Virus record (IMG/VR): IMGVR_UViG_3300034102_001208
Coordinates: 1-41,946 of that record
DNA: 41,946 bases
Strand: one strand, 5' to 3'
DNA from: a virus
Position numbers and translations under genes: made by a program. Shown here piece by piece: positions 16,490-24,866 of this stretch. Every line of letters begins with the position of its first letter. The stretch's first letter is position 1. Below the pieces are notes generated by a model, which searched no databases, had not been told where the DNA came from, and worked only from the letters and a program-made list of their open reading frames with translations.

Positions 16490-17094
16490 GTGAAAAGCCT
16501 GAGTCCATCATTGACAAGGTGCTGACCTATGTGGACTCGCCGTTCAAGCTGTTTGCTATCCTTGTGATGGGCGTTGTGGCCTTTGCCGGGTACTTCCTTT
16601 GGCAGAACCAGACCTTCATGTTTGACGCTTACAAGGAATCGAAGAAGCTGCCCGAGATCAATGATGCCCGTGCCGATGATGCCAGCTCCATGTTGCTCAA
16701 AAAGACGGGCGCAACCGTGGTGGCGGTGTTTAAGGTTAACCCGCTGTTTAACAGCCGGGTGCTGTACAAAGCCTACACCAAGGACGGACGCGACAAGACG
16801 ATTGAAGACATTGATGTGGGGCTGTTCAGTCAGAACACGGCCAACAACGCTGATGTGGTTAAGTTGATGACCAACGAAATCCCCTGTGGCGACTACCGCT
16901 ATGCTCAGTCTGAGGTGGGGCTTTGGTACTTAGAGAAGGGCGTGACGTTCACCTGCCGGGTCAGCGTACCGCCAGACAGCCACCGCTTTGTAGGACAGGT
17001 CACGGTCGGGTGGGCAGAGCCACCAACAGACATTCAACAGGTAAAATTCATGCTGGAAATCGCCAGCGCAATGTTGACTAAAAGGGGTAACTGA
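16486..17094 (+). CDS. N-terminally anchored membrane protein (202 residues)
   Basis: A short cytoplasmic head (MSEKPESIIDKVLTYVDSPF) is followed by one membrane segment, about 20-39 (FKLFAILVMGVVAFAGYFLW), and a soluble domain of about 160 residues with two Cys (C108 region LMTNEIPCGDYRY, and FTCRVSV). If oriented with the domain outside, the cysteines could pair in the periplasm. Start and stop overlap both neighbours by 4 and 1 bp. I recognise no family. It could be an accessory lysis or superinfection protein; this is only context. Confidence 0.65.
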   Translation: MSEKPESIIDKVLTYVDSPFKLFAILVMGVVAFAGYFLWQNQTFMFDAYKESKKLPEINDARADDASSMLLKKTGATVVAVFKVNPLFNSRVLYKAYTKDGRDKTIEDIDVGLFSQNTANNADVVKLMTNEIPCGDYRYAQSEVGLWYLEKGVTFTCRVSVPPDSHRFVGQVTVGWAEPPTDIQQVKFMLEIASAMLTKRGN

Positions 17095-17618
17095 TGCTTT
17101 CACTATTCTCAACTCTTGGGGGGCTGCTGATCTCTGGCCTGCCAAAACTGCTGGAGTACTTCCAGAACAAGGCTGACCAAAAGCACGAACTGGCACTGGC
17201 GCAGATGCAGACCGAACGCGAGCTGCAAATGGCTGCTGCTGGTTTTGCTGCCCAAGCCAAGATCGAGGAAATCCGCACTGAGCAGGTCGCCATGCAGACC
17301 CAAGCGCAGATGGCCGAGGCCGAAGCTGGCATGGTGCAAGGCGCTCAAGAGCACGACAAGGCAGTGCTTGCCAAGGCATCCACATGGGTGGCCAACTACG
17401 TGGGGACCGTGCGCCCGACAGTGACCTACATCTTTGTGTTCGAGCTGTGCGCCATCAATGCCTTCATGGCGGTCTATCTGTGGAACCATCCTGACCTGAT
17501 CACCAGCATTGACGATGTTGTGAAGTACGCCGACCTGCTGTTCAGCGCCGATGAGATGGCGATGCTGGGCGGAGTCATCGGCTTTTGGTTTGGCTCACGC
17601 GGCTGGAGCAAGAAGTGA
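17094..17618 (+). CDS. Holin, 3-TM (gene transfer agent holin-like)
   Basis: A 174-residue protein with an amphipathic N-terminal segment (about 3-20, SLFSTLGGLLISGLPKLL), a long charged coiled coil (24-95) and two clear hydrophobic segments at about 109-130 (TVTYIFVFELCAINAFMAVY) and 155-170 (MAMLGGVIGFWFGSRGW). The WVANYVGTVRPTVTY phrase before the second segment and the GFWFGSRG ending fit the holin family described from gene transfer agents (GTA_holin_3TM). Holins open the inner membrane for the endolysin at a set time. The endolysin gene overlaps its stop, which supports the call. Confidence 0.82.
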   Translation: MLSLFSTLGGLLISGLPKLLEYFQNKADQKHELALAQMQTERELQMAAAGFAAQAKIEEIRTEQVAMQTQAQMAEAEAGMVQGAQEHDKAVLAKASTWVANYVGTVRPTVTYIFVFELCAINAFMAVYLWNHPDLITSIDDVVKYADLLFSADEMAMLGGVIGFWFGSRGWSKK

Positions 17619-18118
17619 AAACTTCGGACAAAGGCATCCATTTGATGCACGAATTTGAGGGCTACCGAAACAAGCCCTACAAATGCAGTGCAAAAATCTG
17701 GACTGTTGGGTGGGGCCACGCCATGTACGGCGATCAGTTGCGCCTGCCCAACGTGCGTACAGGAACATACACCGGGATGATCCGCGATGACTACCAACTC
17801 AAACCCGAGGACAGCCGGGTCTGGTCGAAAGAGGAACTGGTTGAGCTTTTCAAAGATGATCTCGTCTCTTTTGAACGCAGTGTTCTTCGACTTGCTCCCA
17901 ATCTGGCTGGCCATCAGTGCAAGTTTGACGCTTGTGTCGCTCTGGCCTTCAATGTAGGCTCGGGCAACTTCCAGCGCAGCACCATCCGGCAGAAGATTCT
18001 GCGCGAGGACTGGGAGGGCGCTGCGGAGGCGTTTTTGGCTTGGTCCAAGGCTGGCGGGAAAGTCCTGCCGGGTCTGGTGCGCCGCCGCAAGGCAGAGATT
18101 GCGCTGTTCCTGAGTTAA
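17615..18118 (+). CDS. Endolysin, GH24 lysozyme
   Basis: Start placed at GTG 17615, overlapping the holin stop. An in-frame start at 17585 would add ten residues inside the holin gene. The 167-residue enzyme would cut the glycan chain of peptidoglycan. The GH24 pattern E-x8-(D/C)-x5-T is present as E15, C24 and T30 (HEFEGYRNKPYKC, then WTVGWGHA), so Cys replaces the usual Asp. The fold continues with FDACVALAFNVGSGNFQRST and RRRKAEIALFL. No signal peptide or signal-anchor segment is seen, so release should depend on the holin. An insertion around 40-60 (YGDQLRLPNVRTGTYTG) is longer than in T4 lysozyme. Confidence 0.9.
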   Translation: MKTSDKGIHLMHEFEGYRNKPYKCSAKIWTVGWGHAMYGDQLRLPNVRTGTYTGMIRDDYQLKPEDSRVWSKEELVELFKDDLVSFERSVLRLAPNLAGHQCKFDACVALAFNVGSGNFQRSTIRQKILREDWEGAAEAFLAWSKAGGKVLPGLVRRRKAEIALFLS

Positions 18119-18149
18119 GTGCGAAAATGCCATAAAACTGAGGTAAACG

Positions 18150-20093
18150 ATGCCCCTGCAAAAACTACAACTGCGTCCCGGCGTAAACCGAGAATCGACA
18201 ACGCTGGCCAATGAAGGCACTTGGTTCGAGATGGACAAGGTGCGCTTTCGCTCGGGCTACCCCGAGAAGCTGGGCGGTTGGACTTTGGACACTGGAACAA
18301 CACCAGCTACACTGCAGCCACCTGCAGGGGCATACTGGGGCGTAGCCCGCTCTTTGTGGAACTGGGTAACGCTGTCCGGCTCCAACTTGATGGGGATTGG
18401 GACCAACCTCAAATACTATATTCAGGACAGTAGCGGGGGTAATTTTTATGATGTTACACCCCTACGGGATGTCAACGCCGTTGCTTCCAACGCATTCACT
18501 ACGGTAAACGGCTCTACAACGGTAGTCGTCAATGACGCCGGGCACGGCGCTCAGGAAGGCGACTTTGTCACAATCTCTGGTGTAGCTGGCGCAATCAACG
18601 GCATCCCCGCAGCCGCGTTGAACCGTGAGTTTCGCATCACGTATATTGACTCGGGCACATACAGCATTGCGGTGTCCTCACCAGCCACATCCTCCGGCAC
18701 TACCGGTGCCGCTACCTTCTCGTACCAAATCGCAACTGGCGGTGATATTTTTACAGTCGGTACGGGTTGGGGCGCGGGTGGCTGGGGCGGCAATACCGCC
18801 GGTGTTCTTACAGGCTGGGGTCTTCCTGCCCCTGCGGGTATTGGTGTGGGTATTCAGTTGCGGCTGTGGAGCCAAGACAACTACGGCGAAGATTTAATCC
18901 TCGCTCCCCGTGGCGGGGGGTTGTACTTGTGGAAAGTTAACCCGAGCCCCTCCGTGTATGACCGCGCTGTGCTGCTGGCTTCGACAAGTCCAGCCCCTTA
19001 CACAACCGACACCGCCTGCCCTACGGTGGTCAACGCAGTAGCCGTTTCTGACGCTTCGCGCTTCACAATTGCGTTTGGCTGCAACGACTACGGCTCCGCT
19101 GTTTTGGACCCCTTGCTTGTGCGATGGTCCGATCAGGAGAACTACGCCGTATGGTCCCCGGCAATTACTAACCAAGCAGGCAGCTACCGACTGAGCACAG
19201 GCTCGTCCATTGTTGCGCACCAGCAAACCCGGCAAGAGATTTTGGTTTGGACCGACGCGGCCGTGTACTCCATGCAGTACCTTGGCCCTCCGTTCGTTTG
19301 GGGCTTTCAGATTCTGGGGGACAACATCTCGATTGCGGGACCGAACGTCACCGCAACGGCGTCCAACGTCGTGTACTGGATGGGCTACGACAAGTTCTAC
19401 ATGTACTCCGGCCGGGTAGAGACGCTTTACTGCCCGCTGCGCCAGTACATATTCGGGGACATCAACCTTCAGCAGCAGTACCAGTTCTTTGCGGGTACGA
19501 ACGAAGGCTTTAACGAAGTTTGGTGGTTCTACTGCTCGGCTAACTCGGACGCAATTGACCGCTATGTCATCTACAACCACGTGGAAAAAATCTGGTCTTA
19601 CGGCAACCTTGCACGCACTGCGTGGCTTGACACCCCTCTGCGCACGAGCCCCACTGCTGCAGGCTACAACGGCCAGCTGATTTACCATGAGGATGGCGTG
19701 AATGATGGCACGACCAACCCGCCCAGCCCAATCTCTTCGTTTTGCCAGTCTGCCGACTTCAACATTGGGGACGGCCACAACTATGGCTTTGCATGGCGCA
19801 TGATCCCGGACGTTACCTTTGACGGCTCGACCGTGAACAACCCTGCGGTGACCATGACGCTGCGTCCAAGGCAAAACCCCGGCGCAAACTACAGCGCCGC
19901 TGCGTCTCCCACAGTGACCAGCACGCAAAACTACCAAGCCCAGCGCAACTACACGGTGCAGCAGTTCACCGAGATTGTGTATGTTCGAGTCCGTGGTCGC
20001 CAGATGGCGTTCCGTATCAGCTCGGACGGTCTAGGCGTGCAGTGGCAGCTCGGCGTTCCGTCGCTCGATATCAGGCCTGATGGACGCAGGTGA
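18150..20093 (+). CDS. Tail nozzle / hub-like protein (647 residues)
   Basis: It starts MPLQKLQLRPGVNRESTTLA, then GTWFEMDKVRFRSGYPEKLG and GW, a beginning shared, as I recall, by large tail proteins of many environmental podoviruses thought to form the nozzle. Much of the rest is strand-rich with repeated Trp and Tyr (WNWVTLSGSNLMGIGTNLKY; GQLIYHEDGVNDG). An inserted domain at about 110-195 (FTTVNGSTTVVVNDAGHGAQ) looks like an Ig- or beta-sandwich module. The propeller-like repetition fits P22 gp10-type hub proteins. It follows the endolysin and leads into a further virion protein after 3 bp. The nozzle role is inferred. Confidence 0.7.
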   Translation: MPLQKLQLRPGVNRESTTLANEGTWFEMDKVRFRSGYPEKLGGWTLDTGTTPATLQPPAGAYWGVARSLWNWVTLSGSNLMGIGTNLKYYIQDSSGGNFYDVTPLRDVNAVASNAFTTVNGSTTVVVNDAGHGAQEGDFVTISGVAGAINGIPAAALNREFRITYIDSGTYSIAVSSPATSSGTTGAATFSYQIATGGDIFTVGTGWGAGGWGGNTAGVLTGWGLPAPAGIGVGIQLRLWSQDNYGEDLILAPRGGGLYLWKVNPSPSVYDRAVLLASTSPAPYTTDTACPTVVNAVAVSDASRFTIAFGCNDYGSAVLDPLLVRWSDQENYAVWSPAITNQAGSYRLSTGSSIVAHQQTRQEILVWTDAAVYSMQYLGPPFVWGFQILGDNISIAGPNVTATASNVVYWMGYDKFYMYSGRVETLYCPLRQYIFGDINLQQQYQFFAGTNEGFNEVWWFYCSANSDAIDRYVIYNHVEKIWSYGNLARTAWLDTPLRTSPTAAGYNGQLIYHEDGVNDGTTNPPSPISSFCQSADFNIGDGHNYGFAWRMIPDVTFDGSTVNNPAVTMTLRPRQNPGANYSAAASPTVTSTQNYQAQRNYTVQQFTEIVYVRVRGRQMAFRISSDGLGVQWQLGVPSLDIRPDGRR

Positions 20094-20096
20094 CCT

Positions 20097-20741
20097 ATGC
20101 CGCAGATTAGCCTCAACACGCCGCCACGGCTGCCATCAGCGCCGTCTCAGTACGAGCAGCGGTTTCACGACCAGCACAGTGATGTGCTGCGTCTGTACTT
20201 TAACCAGCTCAACAACGCGGTCGCCACGGTTATTGGCCCCAATGGGGCGGCGTATTTGCAAACCCCACACGCCATGCTGATGAGCGATCAGGATCAGACA
20301 AGTGCAGGGACGACGGTCGCCAACATCCTGACGTACAACCAGCCGGTCATCACACAGGGTATCCGTGTGGAGAACAGCGGCGAGATTTGGTTTGAGCAGC
20401 CGGGGCAGTATTTGGTGACGTTCACCCTGCAGGTTTCAAACCGCAGTAACGCCGTACAGGAGTTTGAGGTCTGGGCAGCGTACGACGGCACAAACTACCC
20501 CCTTTCCAACACGCGTTTCGATGTCCCTGCGAGGAAAAGCGGCTCCATTTGGGCGCACATCGTTCCGGCAATCACGGGCATTTTCACGGTCACCAACCCG
20601 GCCACGGAGTACCTGACGATCAGGTGGTGGGCCAGCAGCACGGATGTGTTCTTGGAGCATTACCCCGTCAACACCAGCCCAACCCGCCCGGCAATCCCGT
20701 CCGTCATCATGACGGTCAACTGCATCTCCCGGCTACCCTAG
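20097..20741 (+). CDS. Beta-sandwich virion protein (214 residues)
   Basis: An AGGTG site precedes ATG 20097. The N-terminal 45 residues are helical (QYEQRFHDQHSDVLRLYFNQ) and may form a trimer stem. The rest is strand-rich: TQGIRVENSGEIWFEQPGQY, LVTFTLQVSNRSN and VFLEHYPVNTSPTRPAIPSV. The pattern of a Gly-Tyr/Phe-rich core ('F...G.Y.VTFTLQ') resembles C1q/TNF-like jelly-roll tips on phage fibres. It is probably a short tail-tip or fibre protein attached to the nozzle encoded just upstream. No catalytic residues recognised. Confidence 0.65.
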   Translation: MPQISLNTPPRLPSAPSQYEQRFHDQHSDVLRLYFNQLNNAVATVIGPNGAAYLQTPHAMLMSDQDQTSAGTTVANILTYNQPVITQGIRVENSGEIWFEQPGQYLVTFTLQVSNRSNAVQEFEVWAAYDGTNYPLSNTRFDVPARKSGSIWAHIVPAITGIFTVTNPATEYLTIRWWASSTDVFLEHYPVNTSPTRPAIPSVIMTVNCISRLP

Positions 20742-20795
20742 ACCTTTGACACCACAAATGTTAGACTCAACCAACCCCTTTTTTGTGAGGCCCCA

Positions 20796-21929
20796 ATGAG
20801 CCTAGAACTTGCTGCACAACACCTTGCCAGTCGTGGGCGCAAAGGCGACTCCATGTTGGTGCATATGGCCCCAGAGGAAGTCTCGGGCCTACAGGCGCTT
20901 GCCATGGCTGGCGGCGGCTCACTGACGCTCAACCCAGATACGGGTTTACCCGAAGCCAACTTCCTTAAGCAGATGCTGCCCATGATTATTGGTGCTGGTT
21001 TGATGTTTGCTACAGGCGGAACTGCAGCACCTCTTATTGCAGGGATGAGCAACGCAGCAACCATCGGTTTGGGTCTTGGCGGCTTTGAAACGCTTCGTAC
21101 GGGCAGTCTTGAAAAGGGTCTGATGGCAGGTCTTGGCGCATATGGTGGCGCTGGCTTGACTGGCGGTTTGATGGGTGCTGCTGCAGCCGAAGGCGCTGCT
21201 GCTGGCGCTGCTGGCGCTACTCCTGCTATGAGCATGGCTCCGGCTGTTGCATCTCCAGCCACCACCGCCCTGACCAACGCAGGGGTTACGGGTCTTGCTC
21301 CCGCTGCTGTACCTGCGGCCAGCACTGCAGCAGCCGCCAGCACAGCCCCCGGAATGATGAAGTACGGTTTGGCCGCACTAAGCCCCGGCATGCAGGAAGG
21401 CCCACAAAAGCCATTTGACGGCGGCGGCCCAAACCCATACGAGTTTGAATACGACCCCAGCAGCCAAACTTACACACGCGTACCTGTCGGCACACGTCAA
21501 CGAGATATTTTGGCCCCAACAACTCAGATGGCTGCCGATGGCGGCATGATGAGCTCTGGTCCACTTGAAGCCATGTCCAACCAAAACCGTATGGACACTA
21601 TGATGGCCAACGGCGGTCAAATGTTTGCTGCTGGCGGTTCTCCCAACCTTGGCGACTACTCCGACGGCGGTCGTCTTTTGAAAGGTCCCGGCGATGGCGT
21701 ATCTGATTCCATTCCTGCAACGATTGCAGACAAGCGCCCAGCGCGTCTTGCTGATGGTGAGTTCGTTGTGCCTGCTCGTATCGTTTCTGAGTTAGGCAAC
21801 GGCTCTACAGAAGCGGGCGCACGCAAGCTGTACGCCATGATGGACCGGGTTCAAAAAGCCCGTGGCAAGACCACGGGCAAAGACCGTGTGGCCGTAAACA
21901 GCCGCGCTGAAAAACTTCTCCCCGCGTAA
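20796..21929 (+). CDS. Internal/ejected-type virion protein with Gly-Gly motifs (377 residues)
   Basis: The N-terminus has GRKGDSMLVHMAPEEVSGLQ and SLTLNPDTGLPEANFL, phrases I recall in large unnamed phage proteins. Residues 60-190 are hydrophobic and Ala/Gly-rich (LPMIIGAGLMFATGG; GLMAGLGAYGGAGLTGGLMG), as in proteins that cross membranes during ejection. Residues 246-295 hold AADGGMM, ANGGQMFAAGG and YSDGGRLL. The C-terminal region, GDGVSDSIPATIADKRPARL followed by ADGEFVVPARIVSELGNGS, is a conserved-looking module. A GTGAGG site precedes the ATG. It opens the block of internal proteins. The ejection role is inferred from composition and place. Confidence 0.7.
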   Translation: MSLELAAQHLASRGRKGDSMLVHMAPEEVSGLQALAMAGGGSLTLNPDTGLPEANFLKQMLPMIIGAGLMFATGGTAAPLIAGMSNAATIGLGLGGFETLRTGSLEKGLMAGLGAYGGAGLTGGLMGAAAAEGAAAGAAGATPAMSMAPAVASPATTALTNAGVTGLAPAAVPAASTAAAASTAPGMMKYGLAALSPGMQEGPQKPFDGGGPNPYEFEYDPSSQTYTRVPVGTRQRDILAPTTQMAADGGMMSSGPLEAMSNQNRMDTMMANGGQMFAAGGSPNLGDYSDGGRLLKGPGDGVSDSIPATIADKRPARLADGEFVVPARIVSELGNGSTEAGARKLYAMMDRVQKARGKTTGKDRVAVNSRAEKLLPA

Positions 21930-21931
21930 CC

Positions 21932-22339
21932 ATGCCGCTGCACCACGTACACCCCAGCACGCTGCCGACCATTTGGCCGATTGCGTTTCCGCTGTTGAAA
22001 AAAGCGATTGACCTTGACCCTGAGGCTTACAACCCGCAGTTCATTGAGTACAGCATCCGTACAGGGCGCGTACACCTGCTTGTGTGGGAAGAGCCGGAGG
22101 TGGGGATTACGGGCGCTTGCACGATTGAAATTATTGATGATCCGTTAGAACGTATTGCGCACGTCCACCTCATGGGGGGAAAAGGCGTTGTGAGGGAGCA
22201 CGTTTTTGACGAAGCCAAAGAGTTTATGCGCCGTTGCGGAGCAACAAAAGCCCAGTGCTGGGCCAAAGGCACGCTGGTCGATATGTACAAAAAAATGGGG
22301 TTGGAAAACACCCACCAAGTAATGAGGGTCAAGCTATGA
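21932..22339 (+). CDS. GNAT-like acyltransferase-fold protein (135 residues)
   Basis: The order of strands and helices looks like a short GNAT fold: IEYSIRTGRVHLLVWEEPEV, GITGACTIEIIDDP, AHVHLMGGKG, then a helix (HVFDEAKEFMRRCGATK), a strand (AQCWAKG) and YKKMGLENTHQVMRV, the last resembling the 'Y.K.GF' element of acetyltransferases. The acetyl-CoA-binding Q/R-x2-G-x-G/A loop is not convincing: only GGKG is seen. It is packed between two internal virion proteins with a 2-bp gap and a 4-bp overlap, so it may act on a virion protein or have only a structural role. Confidence 0.6.
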   Translation: MPLHHVHPSTLPTIWPIAFPLLKKAIDLDPEAYNPQFIEYSIRTGRVHLLVWEEPEVGITGACTIEIIDDPLERIAHVHLMGGKGVVREHVFDEAKEFMRRCGATKAQCWAKGTLVDMYKKMGLENTHQVMRVKL

Positions 22340-24858
22340 AAACGAGCTATTCACGCCGCGAACTTTATGCGTTTGGGGAGCCGCTGGGCGAAGCTGTTAC
22401 CCGCAAAGAAAGTGGCCGCACCATTTATGGTGGCGGCGGAAGTGGTGGCGGTGGCGGTGGCACAAGTACCCAAGTCACTGACTTGCCAGATTGGGCCAAA
22501 CCTACTGCGCAAAAACAGATGGGCCTTGCTGAGGCCGCGACCGACATTAACCAAAATCCCTTCCAATCTTTTGGCGGCATCAAAGATGCGTCGGGCAAGC
22601 AAGTAGGGTTTGACGCCAGCAAAGTAGTTGCTGGTATGGACAAGCTGCAACAAGATGCCTACAAGGGTGCTGGCAACCTGCAAACTTCCCCTCAATTGGG
22701 GATGGCCAGCGGCTTGATGGCGGCTGCGTCGCAGCGTGCACTGAACACAGGTTACCGCCCCGGTCAATTTCAAAATCAATACTATGGCTTTGACCCTTAC
22801 CAGTCTGGTGAGTTTCAAAACCAATTCCAAGCTCCGGGCCAATACCAGTCGGGGCAGTTTGGTGCGGATCGCGTGCAAGCGCAAGACTTACAGAACTACC
22901 AGATGCAGGGTCCTGCGGACGTTCGCTCGCAGGGGTACGATGCGGCTACTATGGGGACCGCGCAGACGCGGTTTGACCCAAACCTGCAAAACTTTCAGAT
23001 GCAGGGGCCTGCCGACGTGCGCTCGCAAGGGTACAACGCGGCCTCTATGCAGGCCGCGCAGTCGGGCTACAACCCCCAGCTTGAAACATTCCAAATGGGT
23101 CCTGCGGAGCGCGTAGCCGGTCAAGGGTATGACGCTGCATCAATGCAAGCTGCGCAGACACGCTTTGCGCCTGAGCTTGAGCGTTTCCAAATGGGCCCTG
23201 CGGAGCGCGTTGAGACGCAGTCTTTTGCACAGCCCGGCTCTGCCGATGCGTACATGTCGCCGTACATGCAAAGTGTGGTGGGCATCCAGCAACGCGAAGC
23301 GCAACGCGCCGCAGACATTGCGGGGACTCAGCGCGGAGCAGAGGCAGCAAAGTCAGGTGCGTTTGGCGGTAGCCGTCAAGCCATCATGGAAGCCGAAGCC
23401 GCCCGTAATCTGGCGCAGCAAAAAGGAGACATCCAAGCGACAGGCCTGCAGTCCGCATTTCAGCAAGCGCAGGGGCAGTTCAACACAGAGCAGCAGGCAC
23501 GCCTTGCTGCCCAGCAGTCAAACCAGCAAGCGGGGCTCACTACGGGGCAACAAAACCTTGCCGCCAATTTGGGCGTGCAGCAACTGGGCACACAAACCGG
23601 CCTGCAATCCGCCTTGGCCAACCTCAGTTCAGAGCAGCAAGCCAACGTACAAAACCAAGCGGCGCAGAACCAAGCACGCGGTATGAACGCGCAGCAAGCA
23701 ATGCAGGCTGCACTGTCTAACCAGCAAGCTGGGCTCACTGTTGGGCAGCAAAACCTTGCCTCGCAGCAAGCAACACAGCAACTTGGCGCGGGGCAAATTG
23801 GACTGCAGACATCGCTGGCTAACCTTACATCCGCGCAACAAGCGGCTGTCCAAAACCAAGCGGCGCAGAACCAAGCGATGGGCATGAATGCCCAGCAAGC
23901 AATGCAAGCAGCGCTGGCCAACCAGCAAGCAGGACTTACCACGGGTCAGCAAAACTTATCTGCGAACCTAAGCACGCAACAACTTGGCACGCAGACAGGC
24001 CTGCAAACCGCTCTGGCTAACCTCAGTTCGGAACAGCAAGCCAACGTCCAAAATCAAGCAGCGCAAAACCAAGCACGGGGCATGAACGCTCAACAAGCGT
24101 TGCAAGCGGCGTTGGCCAACCAGCAATCGGGGCTTACTACAGGCCAGCAAAACCTTGCGGCCAACCTCGGCATTCAGCAACTTGGCGCTGGTCAGAACAT
24201 GCAAGCACAACTGGCCAACCAGCAGCAGAACATTGAAGCACAGCGTCTGGGCGAGCAGTCGCGTCAGTTTGGTGCAGGTCAAGGCTTGACCGCTGCGCAG
24301 TTGCAGGCTCAGTACGGGATGTCGGCCCAACAAGCCGAAGAAGCATCGCGTCAGTTTTCATCCAGCCAAGCAGCGCAGCAAGCAGCGCAAGGCGCACAGT
24401 ATGGTCAAGCCGCCCAGCAGTTGGGCGAGCAATCACGCCAGTACGGCGCAGGTCTGGGCCTTCAGGGTTTGCAGGCGGCTATGACTGGCGCAGGCCAGTT
24501 GGGCCAGCTTGGTAGCCAGCAGTTCGGCCAGCAAAAAGACATCCTCGGCTTGCAGAACCAGTTTGGCGGTCAACAGCAAGCGCAGCAGCAAGCGCTCATG
24601 AACGCCGAAGCACAGAACTTTGCAGCGCAGCAGCGCTACCCGTACCAAAATTTGGAGTTCATGTCGAACATCCTGCGCGGCGCGCCTATGGGGACGGTAC
24701 AGTCTATGTACCAAGCACAACCGTCGGTTGCAAGTCAAGTGGCGGGCGCAGGCACATCTTTGGCGGGCGCGTACATGATGGGCGGCGGCAAGTTTGCAAA
24801 AGGCGGTAGAGTTAGAAAAGCAGCTGGTTTGAACGAGCTGGCCCTGTCCAAAATCTGA
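22336..24858 (+). CDS. Gln/Ala-rich repetitive internal virion protein (840 residues)
   Basis: The start is ATG 22336, overlapping the previous stop in ATGA; the frame is open to 22234, but that would overlap the GNAT-like gene by over 100 bp. After a Gly-rich linker (GGGGSGGGGGG) come four 32-residue repeats (FQMQGPADVRSQGYDAA type), then three 66-67-residue repeats rich in Gln, Asn and Ala (NQQAGLTTGQQNLAANLG) and a Gln/Ala helix to about 800. The end is YMMGGGKFAKGGRVRKAAGL. The helical, repetitive design fits a coiled rod, tape-measure-like or ejected protein. It is rich in Gln and poor in Cys. Function inferred. Confidence 0.72.
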   Translation: MKTSYSRRELYAFGEPLGEAVTRKESGRTIYGGGGSGGGGGGTSTQVTDLPDWAKPTAQKQMGLAEAATDINQNPFQSFGGIKDASGKQVGFDASKVVAGMDKLQQDAYKGAGNLQTSPQLGMASGLMAAASQRALNTGYRPGQFQNQYYGFDPYQSGEFQNQFQAPGQYQSGQFGADRVQAQDLQNYQMQGPADVRSQGYDAATMGTAQTRFDPNLQNFQMQGPADVRSQGYNAASMQAAQSGYNPQLETFQMGPAERVAGQGYDAASMQAAQTRFAPELERFQMGPAERVETQSFAQPGSADAYMSPYMQSVVGIQQREAQRAADIAGTQRGAEAAKSGAFGGSRQAIMEAEAARNLAQQKGDIQATGLQSAFQQAQGQFNTEQQARLAAQQSNQQAGLTTGQQNLAANLGVQQLGTQTGLQSALANLSSEQQANVQNQAAQNQARGMNAQQAMQAALSNQQAGLTVGQQNLASQQATQQLGAGQIGLQTSLANLTSAQQAAVQNQAAQNQAMGMNAQQAMQAALANQQAGLTTGQQNLSANLSTQQLGTQTGLQTALANLSSEQQANVQNQAAQNQARGMNAQQALQAALANQQSGLTTGQQNLAANLGIQQLGAGQNMQAQLANQQQNIEAQRLGEQSRQFGAGQGLTAAQLQAQYGMSAQQAEEASRQFSSSQAAQQAAQGAQYGQAAQQLGEQSRQYGAGLGLQGLQAAMTGAGQLGQLGSQQFGQQKDILGLQNQFGGQQQAQQQALMNAEAQNFAAQQRYPYQNLEFMSNILRGAPMGTVQSMYQAQPSVASQVAGAGTSLAGAYMMGGGKFAKGGRVRKAAGLNELALSKI
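22891..23274 (+). repeat. Four 96-bp tandem repeats
   Basis: Equivalent codons (Q/E-x-F/Y-Q-M) lie at 22891, 22987, 23083 and 23179, a strict 96-bp step (32 residues). Copies 1-2 have QMQGPADVRSQGY, copies 3-4 QMGPAERV. The DNA has diverged between copies while the protein pattern is kept. Confidence 0.9.
23521..24219 (+). repeat. Three full and one partial 198-201-bp repeats
   Basis: Units beginning with codons for NQQ(A/S)GLT start at 23521, 23719, 23920 and 24118, giving steps of 198, 201 and 198 bp (66, 67, 66 residues). Each full unit holds the phrases VQNQAAQNQA and MNAQQA. The fourth copy breaks off after about 34 residues. Confidence 0.9.
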
Positions 24859-24866
24859 GGTAGACC

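Noticed and set aside
16130-18238. Antisense ORFs opposite the lysis genes (for example 17474-18238, 254 codons)
   Set aside because: The + strand holds holin and lysozyme motifs with stop-start overlaps; the antisense products lack any recognisable domain.
20746-20795. Perfect TTGACA (20746-20751) before the gene at 20796, as a promoter
   Set aside because: No acceptable -10 box lies 16-18 bp downstream; the nearest AT-rich hexamer is about 9 bp away. Left out as a single-box match.
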